DNA from: Ifrita kowaldi
Taxonomy: Eukaryota > Chordata > Aves > Passeriformes > Cinclosomatidae
Direction of reading: 5' to 3'
Assembly: GCA_013398055.1 (NCBI GenBank)
Contig: VZRS01002789.1
Location: 601,353-665,352 of the forward strand
DNA: 64,000 nt
How positions within the stretch are numbered: position 1 is the stretch's first letter; each line of letters opens with the position of its first letter. Position numbers and translations under genes: made by a program. Below are positions 1 to 10,434 of this stretch, in pieces. The notes below the pieces were generated by a model, which saw nothing but the letters and a program-made list of their open reading frames with translations, did no database searches and had not been told where the DNA came from.

Positions 1-1512
1 AATACTAATACTAGTAATAATAACTCCTATTCAGATGGTCTGAAATGTTTTACCAAAGCAGGAATCAGTGTAATGATCCAGAAACATTGAGTTCCAAGTG
101 ATTCAGATTTGAGGAACTTTCAGTGGATTCAAGGCAAGATTTCAAAGAAACTATTGTTGAGTTCATGGCAAAAATGATCTGGTTACAAAACACCAAAAAC
201 TAAAAGCTGGGACTTACATGCAGACCTGAAAAACAACAGTTAAGTTTACCTTTCAGATGCCTTTAGATTTGAGAAAACTATTGGACACGGGGTCAGGATA
301 ACCTAAATTACAAAGGAAAAAGGAGAAAAAAAAATCTCAGCAGAACTAGACATTTCTTCTTGGCTATGTCTAATCTGCCATTAAAATGCTTTGCTGCTAC
401 ATGAGAACACTCAAGTTCTCATTGAAAATGATCAATTTTTGAAGAAACACATTTTGTGAAGCTGCTACAGTGAATTCCTCCAGACCACTAGATTTGTCCT
501 TTGTGCCTTTGTGTGACTTGGCTCAACTGATTCTAATATTAATGGTTATGAAAATAATCAAACATAATATTTCTTTAATGATCAGTACCAGGAACAGCCC
601 TACGATGCAGGTAATCCCACTGTCTTTCTCTTTCCTTTAAGTTTCTAAGAAAAGCTTGAAAACATACCCTGAACACATCTCGTTAACTCAGATGAGAAAG
701 AAACGAGAAAGAAACGAGAAAGAAACTAGAAAGAAAGAATAAAATGCTGTAACACAGCTGAAAAAAAATTCAGTGCAATTTCTATAGCATTCTCAAAACT
801 GGGGTGTGGAGGACGGAAGGTAATGATTGCTTTTTAAATGACTAGGAATCCTGCAGCTGGAAGAGGAGGCAAAAATCACCTAGTAAATTCATGGTGAGTT
901 TGGCACAAGGCAAATGGGCACAAACTAGTCAGTAATGCATTCAGGTTGAGAACTTGAACATACATTCTGCTCAGAAAAAGAGTGAAGTGCTGGAACTTTC
1001 TTGTCAGGGTATTAGGAGCTAGAAATCAACATGCTTTTGAGGTAGGGTGCAATTAGCTTGTAAATGAAATTCTGCAGCGTGGCTGCCTGGGATAACAGCA
1101 AGCTGGCTCATGCACAGACCTTTTCAGTCTTCTGCCTGTGACCTCATGCTGGCTCCTACCATTCCAGGATTACATCATCTTTTTTGGCTATGTGGGGCTC
1201 ATCACAAAATGTTTTAGTTTTTTATTAAAAATGGAGAGCAGAATTTATACATACAGAATAGAATTTTTGCATGTTTCTGCATCTATTCATGCATGCTCGT
1301 GTGTGGGCAGACAATTACTATACTGCATCTTTTACAGCATTTGTCCTACTGAATTTCTTAATTTTTAAACAGTGTTTATATTTACAGTATATTTATTCTA
1401 GAATTGTACCGTTGATTCATGGGGGATGAGGGAGAAGAAGAGTTAATATTTAGTATACTTTGACATTTTTTATCAGTTGTCCATAAAGGATGGGAAATTT
1501 TCTTCATACTCT
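1..1512. other. AT-rich unique sequence, no gene seen
   Basis: Unique, AT-rich sequence with many short stops in every frame. Apart from the small 11-bp tandem array at 694-737 I see no repeat family, exon with good splice sites or RNA gene here. A short minus-strand interval at 250-302 has a fine acceptor-like tract, but the model it gives fails (see rejected items). Confidence 0.6.
694..737. repeat. 11-bp tandem repeat (GAGAAAGAAAC)
   Basis: Three perfect head-to-tail copies of GAGAAAGAAAC start at 694, 705 and 716, followed by a fourth diverged copy (TAGAAAGAAAG). This is a purine-only minisatellite-like array, probably grown by replication slippage. No function is implied. Confidence 0.9.
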
Positions 1513-1695
1513 ACTAGCATATAAGTTTGCTTTTACATTTCCAACAAGAAGCTGTGTNAAACTCAGTTTAAAGGCACAGAAAAGGCACAGAATCAATTGT
1601 TTGGCATAAAGCCGTGATAGGGGATATACATGATGGAGTCACCCCAAGACAACTAGCATATAAGTTTGCTTTTACATTTCCAACAAGAAGCTGTG
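1513..1695 (+). repeat. 44-bp exact direct duplication beside an assembly N
   Basis: Positions 1513-1556 and 1652-1695 are identical over 44 bases (starting ACTAGCATATAAG, ending AAGAAGCTGTG), offset by 139 bp. The first copy ends two bases before the single N at 1558. An exact repeat that abuts a gap is typical of a mis-joined contig edge. It could also be a real recent tandem duplication. The 95 bp between the copies shows no other feature. Confidence 0.85.
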
Positions 1696-3620
1696 AGCAT
1701 TAGGTTTTCCAGGTTTGAGCAAGCACATGGGTTCAGTCTGACTTTGTGTGCAAAAGGTGCTGTAGATGTGGACAATATTCAGCCAGATCTGGTTGCTCTG
1801 AGCATTCCTGTGGCTGAGAATTTTATGCAAAGACGGCACACATGGGGAGTACTGATCACATCTAAATTTAAGCATCTATAATAGAAACAGGCACACAAGA
1901 CTCCTGCATTCGGTAGGGATAAACCTTATGTTAAGTAGCAGAGCGAGGAATTTCTATGCATACATCATCATCATTTAGAGATATATTACATGCACTCTCA
2001 CCCTTACAGTTGTGCAAAAGCCATCTGCTTCACACTGGTATTGCAGTCCTTGCAACAGGACTAAGAGAATGGTTAAAAGCCAGTAATACCAACACTAACG
2101 AGGGAAAGGAGATTGTGGGAGGAAATTCATTGTTATTGTCCTTCTTCTTTTTCATTTGCCCCATATGGAGTGAGTACTTCTCTACTGGAGAGAAGTATAT
2201 TCAAATCTTACAGTGCATCCTGGTTAATGCAACCACTTTTCCAAATAAATGAAAAATAGACAAGGGGATCTAAAAGAAGTAGGGAGTAGAAGGAATGTAT
2301 TGCGTTCCAATGCTCTCTCCTGAAAAGAAACTTATGAATTCTTATTCAAAACAACATGACTGTGTCCAAGCAAGCCCCACCACATCACACTATTTTTCAC
2401 CTACAGAACACCAATCCCAGAGCCCCACAACAAATCTCATTGTCCCAAAATGCCCAGGTCCCAGGCTTTCTGGCCTAGAGCTTCCCACACTTCCCAAATC
2501 CAACACAGAGCCACAGTAGTCCTATTCTCATTTGTCTCAAGATCTCCATCACCAACTCCAGTACTTCCCGTCTAACCCTCAGGTGTGTCTAACCCCAATA
2601 CCCCCACAGCCCTCTGCTCCCTCAGCCTTGACCTGAATCCCTTCCTGTACGGAACCCTCACCCTGTGACCCCCAGCTCTGCTCCCCCCAGCCCCAGCCTT
2701 GCTCACGCCTGAGGCTCTGGGGACACAGGCCAAGCTCAGCAGCTGCCAGCACTTCAGATGCAGCACTGTGTGAAAATCTTCCTTCTTCTCCCGCTGCCTG
2801 CCTACACTCACCACTGCCTTGCTGCAGCCTGCCAAGCTTTCTGCGAAGCTTCTGCTGGAAATTCCCAAAACCCAGGCACGGGCTGCACTTGTTCAAAAAT
2901 CTGCTTAGATGGTGCTCCAAGGACAGAAAAGGAAGACATATCAGGGAAACCCAGGCAGCTGATAGCTCTGCTCCTGCAGGGAGGCAGCTCTGTTTAGTGG
3001 CAATAAGGACTCTTGTTTTAATAATAGAACACAGCACTGAGATTTAATTAGCAGTTATAGCAACATATGTCAGATAGCAATAGCTTTCACTAGACACTTG
3101 TGAGAATTGTCAGGACTGCAGACTTGGTGCCAGGGCAATTCTCTGCTCCTGCTTGCAGTGATGTAATTCCCATGTAACTTTCATTGTTGATCTTGTTTTT
3201 CACTGAGAAAAAGAAAGAAACATCTGGGATGACTGTTTATCTATTCAAACCATAGTGTCTGTCAGTTTGTTATCTCTTCCTGTTTTAGGTGACGCCTTCT
3301 AGCTTTCCACCCCAGTCTTGGCTGTTCAATGATGAGTAAGCAGTAATCCTGATGCTAATCAATTACAGCTCCTGAATTAAGATTTTACGGCTGTTGGTAT
3401 CAAACTGTGCTCTGCCTTGCAGCGGAATATGGCATCACATCATTTTTTCATTTGTTCAGATGTACTCACTACCAGAAAATGTAATTAAATTGAAATATGC
3501 CATCTGTGAAACCCCAGATTGGTTTTAATCACCAATAACATAGGTGATGTGAAGCTTATCTGTGCTGTACCATTGATAAGAAAACACTGGGCAAACAACA
3601 AATCAGGCATGATATTCATT
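1696..3620. other. Unique sequence with a C-rich block, no confirmed gene
   Basis: From about 2340 to 2780 the plus strand is unusually rich in C and poor in G (runs such as CCCAGAGCCCCAC), unlike its flanks. On the minus strand 2973-2812 forms a 162-bp open interval between a strong acceptor-like tract (CTGCCTCCCTGCAG) and a GTGAGT donor. No homology is recognised, so it is not called as an exon. The rest is unremarkable. Confidence 0.45.
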
Positions 3621-3709
3621 GAATCCTAGAATGGTTTAGGTTGGGAGGGACCTTAAAGATCATCTAGTTCCAGCCCCACTGCCACAGGCAGGGACATCTT
3701 CCACTAGAA
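3621..3709 (-). mobile_element. CR1 LINE 3'-end fragment
   Basis: The plus strand reads GAATCCTAGAATGGTTTAGG, then the CR1 3'-end block with CTTAAAGATCATCTAGTTCC and a CCACTAGAA tail, so the element lies on the minus strand. Only the last 90 bp or so of the family survives, typical of 5'-truncated, eroded CR1 copies. Confidence 0.9.
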
Positions 3710-5015
3710 GGCAGCTTTGTTCTGAATGAGACACAGGAAAAGCAGTCAGGGGATATTTATTTCTCAAGGTGCATTTCCAACCTGTATCTTCACTGCTGGG
3801 CTATGGGGTACAAAGAAAACATTCACCCAATTATGAATCCTACTTCAGAAGTCACTTCAGACCTCTCTGAGTGCCCTGCCAGACACAGAACTCAGTGTGT
3901 GAAGGACAGAAAAAAGAGTGAAAAGACTTTTGTGTGGCTCATTGAAGTCTGATCCTTATGTCCATGGGTGACTGTCAGACAGAGAAACCAGACTTTCTTT
4001 TGGAGGAATGTGATCCAGTGTGCAGCAAAGTTCTGTCTTCAAACTGGGTATGTTGATCTTCATGTCTTTTTTTTTTTTATTTTACACAGAAAACTGCAAA
4101 ACATGTTATTAAAACTTTTATTACTCCCTGGATCCAAGATTCTTATTTGGGTCCTACAACTAATACTATTTTTCTTACTTGGCTTGTACAAAGCCCTGGA
4201 AGTAGGCTTGGAATTTCTATCACAAACATATCTTCAGAAAAAAAGAAAATGCTTTTGAAATGTTTTAGAAAGCCACTCTTTCTGTTTTATATCAAACTGT
4301 TGTTCTGAACAGAACAAAGTTTCCTTTTTTCCTATTTCATCTAATTCTAAGACTTGTAAATAGACAGGATCATTGTGTGCGCTTCACTTGCAAGATTTTG
4401 TTCCCTTCAGAGCACACTCATAAAAGGGGAACTTTTTCCTCCCATTTTAATTTAATTAAAAGCCAAGATATGCTTGAAGCTTTGAGTTGATCTGAGGAGA
4501 TGATGAACGATCAAGGATATGTTAGCACAGCTGTGGGTAGCAAGGTTACAGCCCTTCCCTCAGTGAACAGAAGTGCAGGCAACAGGTTAGAAAGCAGTCC
4601 CGTAATTCTCACAAAATAGGTTTATTAAAACTAGACAGGAAGGGCAAGATAAATAAGAGTTGGAAGGCAATGAGAGCTTAAAGTATTTCAGTCTCCAGAG
4701 GTGAGCAGACTGGAATGGCCTACAATCATGCAGACAAAGGAGAAGGTTGTGATGCTCAACTAATGGCGTTAAGGGAAAAACACATTACATGGGTTCCTGC
4801 ATCATTATCTCATGCACCTTTCAAGATATTCCCCTCTCCGTAGTAATTCATCTCAGAGATTTAGAGCAATCCCAAACTACACTGACTCACTCATATCCAT
4901 TTAAAACTCTGGCAAACTGTGCACAATCTTACAGCTTCTCAAGAAGTTGCCAATGATCTCTGTGTTTATTTTTCCAGCTTCTGGGGTGTATTTGGTCTGC
5001 TAAATATAGACATAT
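3710..5015. other. Unique sequence, nothing recognised
   Basis: AT-rich sequence. A run of hydrophobic codons at 3968-4258 (+) has no splice or start context and looks like chance. No repeat family recognised. Confidence 0.6.
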
Positions 5016-5157
5016 TTTTCTTTCTTTCTCTTTCTTTCTTTCTTTCTTTCTTTCTCTTTCTTTCTTTCTTTCTTTTTTCTTCTTCCTTCCTCCCTCCCTC
5101 CCTTCCTTCCTTCCTTCCTTCCTTCCTTCCTTCCTTCCTTCCTTCCTTTTCTTTCTC
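5016..5157. repeat. Pyrimidine microsatellite, (TTTC)n grading into (TTCC)n
   Basis: About 140 bp made almost only of C and T: first TTTC units, then a short mixed part, then a long run of CCTT units. The sharp change of unit suggests a compound microsatellite. The phenylalanine/serine/leucine/proline open frame through it (4919-5197) is a by-product. Long polypyrimidine/polypurine tracts like this can form triplex DNA and are often polymorphic. Confidence 0.95.
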
Positions 5158-8100
5158 TATTTATTTACTTCATGTTTACACCTTAGCTTTTTTATAACAG
5201 GATAATGTATCCAGCCTGAGCTCCAAAAAAACTTGTACATTCCTACAGGTAGAATATTTAAGTGTCTTCTTCTTTCCTTTGACCACTCCAGTTTTTTCCT
5301 GTCAGACCTGACCTTCCTCCTTGAATTTTCTCTTTATAGAAACCAAGGCACCAAAGAGGAGAAATTAAGTAGAACAGGATATTCTTGTATCACAATTTCG
5401 GCATTTAGGTCCATCCATGCTGCACACGGTGTTAGGGAACTTTGTAAAATTCCTGTGGAAAAGTCTAGTGCCTACCTCCTAATATTGTTTATCCTGACAG
5501 AAACTAAATTATCAATATTATTTAAAGTTTCAGGGTAGGTCTATGTCCTACTATTTATCTTTTCTAATAGACATATTCATTAACAGTAAAATAAATATTA
5601 ATTATTTTTATACTTTTCATAGTCAAAGTAAACATTCATATCTATGCACAGAACTCACAATTTACTTCACATCCTTTCAGCATTTGTTCAGATCATTAGA
5701 AAATATTCACCAGACAGAAGTTCTGCACTTACTACATCAATTAGCGTCTTACAGCCACTTTGAACAGGTGCTGTGTTCAGCAGCTGTGCTATGTAAATTA
5801 GTTTACAAGCATTACAATTCCATTCATCACTGGCATATCTGCTAAGCCATGCCTTTTCAGCTAATCTGCCATTATCCTCCATAATTTACCTCAATCCTGT
5901 TCTTAGCATAGATTTTACCCCTGCTGCACATCAGTATAGCTGAACTCTACCAGCCATCTAGACTCATTGCAGTGGTACACATGAATCAGTTTCCAGACTG
6001 ACAGCTGCTTGTCTAAAATACTGGCTAGAATAGACATGAACTAAAAAACCTTCTAGAATGTCCTCACTCAAGCTATGCAATCTCTACTTTGCAGCTGATG
6101 TTGATTTGTCAAGATTTAGTGCAAAAGGCATCCTGCTTTTCAACGGGCTCTGACTCACAAAGCACATCTCAGGTTTAAATACCAGATTAGAAAGGTCTAC
6201 CATTGCCAAGTCAGATGTCTTCTTCAGGAGTGGTTCCCAAAAGCAGTAGGTTGCTTTCCTTAATGGAGATGACATTAAAAATATTAAACGTCAGAAGAAA
6301 CTTGTACTTTCTCTCAGCTGCTGAAATGTTTAAAAAACCGTCTAACTGTTCTTGAAATTTTATTTCCAAGGATGCAGACAAATCTATCTTGGGGAACTGT
6401 TTTCAGCACCTGTAAAGACAGCTGCAAACCTACAGGACTGTGTGACAGCAGAGCCCTGGGTGGAGATGCAAACATCCTTCATTTTTCAGAGCATTTAGCT
6501 TCTTTAGAAGTCTCCCCCAGGTCCCCAAATGGTCACAGTTTAATCAGTTTATTAAACACATCCATGCATCTTGAAGTCAATCTCTTTTTTCCAGTCACCT
6601 CAGCAGCAACCACACAGTTTCAGTTTTGAGAAAGCCTCTCGGGTATCCACAGTGTGCTTTACATGGCTGTCATTCCAACTCCTTTTCTGTCAGCAGCACC
6701 TTCACACTGGGAGTGCTATTTATGGAGCTTCGTGAATTTTTTATGGGGACCCACACCTCTGTTTTGGCAGCAGAGTTACACCCTGAAAATTAGCACTATC
6801 ACAGCTGTCTTTACCAATTCAGTATATAACTTGCACAGGTGTTTTCTTTGAAACAACTTGCCTTAAACATCCGATTGCAGCCTATTTCGGTGTACTAAAA
6901 AACACCAATATATCAAAATTTATGATTTTGAAAGGGAAATTGTTCTCCCCTTCCTTTTTTTTCCTTTCTTTTTTCAATCTCAAAGCTATGTTCAACAGGA
7001 AAAAGAAAGCATGCAAATATTGCTTCCATGGTCTTTCCCTACCCATGGAATAATTTTTATTGATAGAAACAACTAGTCCAGAGCAGGGTTACAGGAAGAC
7101 ATTTACAGTGTGCCTAATTCTGGAGGTCCTTAAAAATCTTTACATCTACAGAGCTACATAATTCTCAAACTCTGTCTGAAAGGAAATCTGTCCATGAGCA
7201 GAAATACCCTTATGTGGAACACCAGACTCCTAGAGTTCCATTTAATAGCATAAATATAGGATTCTATTGTGCTTTTTCATTCACAAACATAGTAGTGCAT
7301 CCTCTAAGGAATATAAAATGTGGCATAGAGCACTTCATTGTTTGAAAGGAGAAAACTGAAGTTGCAGGGGAACCTTCAGGATCTCAAAGGCCACTTGGTG
7401 CTTTGGTTGGACAACTGAAAAAAGTCCTAAGATCTGAAATTCATCACACCAGTTTCTTAGCTGTCAACAATGTTTCAATCCATATCAGAGCAGTTAACTG
7501 AGAGAAACATGTACTTTTAGAGCAAAAGTCCTCTGATTTGTCTTCGCTATCTACCTTAAAGTGAGATGAATCATATCCTAAAAGTGCCTCCTTTTTCTCA
7601 TGTGATTATTTAAGATGGTTTATAAGCCCAAGTCAGATATGATGTTGACACTGTAATCTTCTAAATTAAGTGAAATTAAGCTAATCTGTCACATGTTTAA
7701 TTGCAATGCAGAGAGAAGGCAGAGAAAGAACAAAGTTCCATCTACGCTCAAGGAGATGACTAACGTGTCAACATTGAAGATGGGAAAATACAAAAAGAGG
7801 ATACATCTCCTCTCTTTTCTTCCTAATTACAATTTTTTTTTATTTAAAATTTTCTGTTTATTTTCAGCATCACTTCCGTGGTAACATCAGATATGGAGAT
7901 GATTTGGTAATTATCATTTTTGGTTTTGAGTATTAAAACTGTTTTATATGTTGCATGTCACATTTCTGATCCTTCAAAGGTAAAGTGTAAGATTTTTGGC
8001 ATGAAAAAATCCTGAATATAACCTCAGTGACTGAGAATATTCTGTTGTGTTTTCTTGACATTTGTTACCTCAATAAATGACATACTATATTCAAAGTGAG

Positions 8101-8221
8101 TCCCTCACAGAAGGGTGTCAAGTTGCTCAGGAATTACTTCCTCTTCACTAATATGTGCTGATTAGTCCCAATCATCTTGTTCTCCATGCTTTTGGAAATC
8201 TCTACAGATTATAGAGAAGGG
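5158..8221. other. Unique AT-rich sequence, nothing recognised
   Basis: Three kilobases of unique DNA. Several small open frames occur on both strands, for example 5688-5882 (-) and 6084-6275 (-). None combines good splice sites with recognisable protein. No repeat family seen. Confidence 0.55.
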
Positions 8222-8504
8222 AAGAGAAGAGATCAGTTTTGTCCCTGGTATCCAGTGACAGGATACACAGGAGTGGTTCAAAGTTGCTCCAGGAGAGGTA
8301 CAGGCTTGGCATTAGGAAGCATTTAATTGTCCAGAGGGTGATCAAATAGTGTAACAGGCTTCCCAGAGAGGCAAATGGTGTCCCAAGCTTGTCGGTGTTT
8401 ACAAGGAATTTAGACAATGAATTTAACATGCTTTAACTTGGATTGCCATTAATTGTTCAAGCAGCTGGACTAGATGATCATTGTAGGTCTCTTGTAACTG
8501 AAAT
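8222..8504 (+). mobile_element. CR1 LINE 3' region, plus strand
   Basis: The segment follows the sense order of CR1 3' ends: a diverged part around GGCTTCCCAGAGAGGCAAATGG, then CAGCTGGACTAGATGATCATTGTAGGTC, and finally an ATTCTA tail that has expanded into the adjoining microsatellite. It is 5'-truncated and well diverged. The minus-strand open frame through it (8202-8429) is antisense noise. Confidence 0.85.
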
Positions 8505-8576
8505 ATTCTATTCTATTCTATTCTATTCTATTCTATTCTATTCTATTCTATTCTATTCTATTCTAGTCTATTCTAC
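8505..8576 (+). repeat. (ATTCT)n microsatellite grown from a CR1 tail
   Basis: Roughly fourteen TTCTA units, nearly perfect, with one G-for-T change (TTCTAGTCTA) near the end. The array starts exactly where the CR1 copy ends, so it most likely grew from the CR1 3' terminal repeat. Confidence 0.95.
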
Positions 8577-8602
8577 TTTCTTCCAGGATTATTTGCACTA
8601 TC

Positions 8603-8706
8603 ACCTTCCCAGGGATCTAGGTGAGGCTGACCAGCCTGTAGTTCCCTGGATCATCCTTTTTGCCTTTCTTGAAAATAGAAGTGGCATTTACTTTCTTCCA
8701 GTCTTA
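8603..8706 (-). mobile_element. CR1 LINE internal fragment (start of reverse transcriptase)
   Basis: Read on the minus strand this matches the CR1 ORF2 part just inside the reverse transcriptase, where intact elements encode a run like IFKKGKKxDPxNYRPVSL. On the plus strand the marks are CTTCCCAGGGATCTAGGTGAGG and the CTTTCTTCCAG end. It is a separate copy from the plus-strand CR1 before it. Its internal position, without a CR1 3' end, suggests rearrangement. Confidence 0.75.
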
Positions 8707-9725
8707 CAGTGAAAATTCAAGAATTTAAGCTAAAATGATGGGCTTATCTGTAGTGACTAAAACACCAGCATGTGTTCAAAGAGAAATCCCTGGCACAGAG
8801 ATGGAGTGGACAGAGACATCACTACGGTCTCAAGCCATCTGCAGCAATCGTGTGTCAGGGTCCCATTACTATGACTGCTCATCAAAAAACATATGGTTAG
8901 AGAAAGTCAGGGCAGGGAGATTAAAGTTCAGCAGAAAAAGTCTGCAAGGTTAATCCTTGAAGCCGAAAACTGGCATGCCACCCAGTTCTGCTAATTACTA
9001 ACCCTGTTAAGATGCTTAACTAAGGCTACATGGAAATACAAAGCAAATGGAGGCCTAGCTGTAGTCATCTGTTTTAACTGAAAACAAACAAAAAATCCAC
9101 TTCAGAGTCAAAGCTCATAACTGTCACTGATACTTTCACAGGGAAATCTCACAGAACCTGTAAATGGAATGTTAATGATGCCATCCTCTTTCTTGCTTTT
9201 TGTTCTCTTTGCTCTTCTCACTCTTGTTGTCCAGCATAAAATTTAGTCCCTGAATCAAAAACATACTCCTGCATTTATGAAAATGTTAATTTATAGCCCA
9301 AATTCACCCTTAATTATCCTAACTAGATAAATATTTTCTGCTGCTATGACAGCAATGACAATTTAGAGTGACAAAATACCTTGTTGAAGTATTTCTGGGC
9401 ATAGAAAGCAATTCCAGAAGAACAGAGAACGTTCCTCTGGGACTGTTAAACTATACAAATTGTAAAAATTTTCAGGGTTAACACCATAAACAATCCTCTC
9501 ACTTTTAACCTGATATGCAGAGATTTAAACACTTAAATTTATACAAAAACCTATGAATTTCAAAACTGCTGAATATCTGTTTTTCCTATTTACATCCAGT
9601 GCTAATCCTCTGAAAAGAGTCTTTTTATAGCAAGTCCTTTAAACCAGAAAGAAGAAGTGGAATATATCTCCCCAAACATCTGGAGGCAGATATAGCTGAC
9701 AATGTATAGCAATCTAGTAACATAT
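8707..9725. other. Unique sequence, nothing recognised
   Basis: An open frame at 8735-8953 (+) has no splice or homology support. The rest is AT-rich with stops in every frame. No repeat family identified. Confidence 0.55.
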
Positions 9726-10193
9726 TGTTGTTTAAGACCACCAGGAAATGAAACTCCAAATAAACCACTCCCCTTCCCCCTGCCCCTTGTGGTAAGAGAG
9801 AGACAAAGGTGGAGACTGGGGGTTGAGATAATTTACTGAAGGCAAAATGCAATGGAATAAGAAACACAGAGTGATCAGCAGCAATCTTAAAAACAAAAGT
9901 ATACAAAAAAGAAGGTTCTCTACACACAAAAGGTGTTCACCACTTCAGCTTAGTTCCATGTGGTTGCTGGGACAAAGACAAGATGGCGGCTGTTCCTGCA
10001 CCCAGTGCCACATGACCTTCCACAGACAAAGACAAGATGGCAGCCTTTCCAGTACCCAGTGCCACATGACTTTCCACGGACAAAGACAAGATGGAGGCAG
10101 TTCCTGCACCCAGTGCCACATGACATTCCACAGACAAAGACAAGATGGTGGCTGTTCCTGCAGACGGCTTTCACCCTCCTGAGGCCCAATACA
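9726..10193 (-). mobile_element. Solo LTR (endogenous retroviral, minus strand) with a tandem repeat inside
   Basis: On the minus strand the element begins TGTATTGGGCCTCAGG, close to the start of the other LTRs in this window (TGTATTGG...). It ends CTTAAACAACA, giving TG...CA termini. The 3' third contains the pyrimidine-rich CTCAACCCCCAGTCTCC block typical of bird LTRs of this type. No gag, pol or env sequence follows on either side, so it is a solo LTR or a remnant. I find no matching target duplication (CATAT on one side, CTGGA on the other), so boundaries may be off or one flank rearranged. Confidence 0.65.
9971..10160 (+). repeat. 54-bp tandem repeat, about 3.5 copies, with YY1-like motifs
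   Basis: Units start at 9971, 10025, 10079 and 10133, exactly 54 bp apart, each opening with GACAAAGACAAGATGG. Each unit carries one CAAGATGG core. The first, at 9979-9990, reads CAAGATGGCGGC, which is the complement of the YY1 consensus GCCGCCATCTTG. The others read ..GCAGC, ..GAGGC and ..GTGGC. Since 54 is a multiple of three, both strands stay open through the array and give false repeat proteins. It sits in the upstream (U3-like) half of the LTR, where repeated enhancer elements are common. Confidence 0.9.
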
Positions 10194-10434
10194 CTGGAAA
10201 ACAATGATGGACAAATCCCCAAAAGCTAGATCTTCCGCATTGCACTGCACTGCTGCTTCAGATGCTGGACTCAATTCCATGCGGCTGCTACTAGCACTGC
10301 TCCTTCTGGCCACTCCACCCTGCTCCACCCGGTTCTGCTTGGGTTCCTTCAGCTCAGCTCCTTTTGGCTCAGCTCCACTTGGCTCGGCATGGCTCCTTTC
10401 GGCTCGCATTGGACTTGGCTGGGCTCAGGCTTAC
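10194..10434. other. GC-rich spacer with degenerate GGCTC repeats
   Basis: Between the LTR and the coding-like block. From about 10345 to 10425 the plus strand holds five imperfect copies of a 15-17 bp motif built on GGCTC(A/G)GCTCC. On the minus strand this becomes a GAGCC-rich purine stretch directly after the candidate donor at 10434. Function unknown. Confidence 0.55.

Noticed and set aside
205..302. Minus-strand exon pair with strong acceptors at 302 and 225
   Set aside because: The intron between them would be about 24 bp, too short for vertebrate splicing. The first exon is only 53 bp.
4919..5197. 92-codon Phe/Ser/Leu/Pro open frame
   Set aside because: Translation of a pyrimidine microsatellite.
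9971..10160. CRISPR-like regular repeats
   Set aside because: Repeats are contiguous 54-bp units with no unique spacers, in a vertebrate LTR.
9847..10409. Repeat proteins on both strands across the 54-bp array
   Set aside because: The unit length is a multiple of three, so every strand stays open. The array lies in an LTR.
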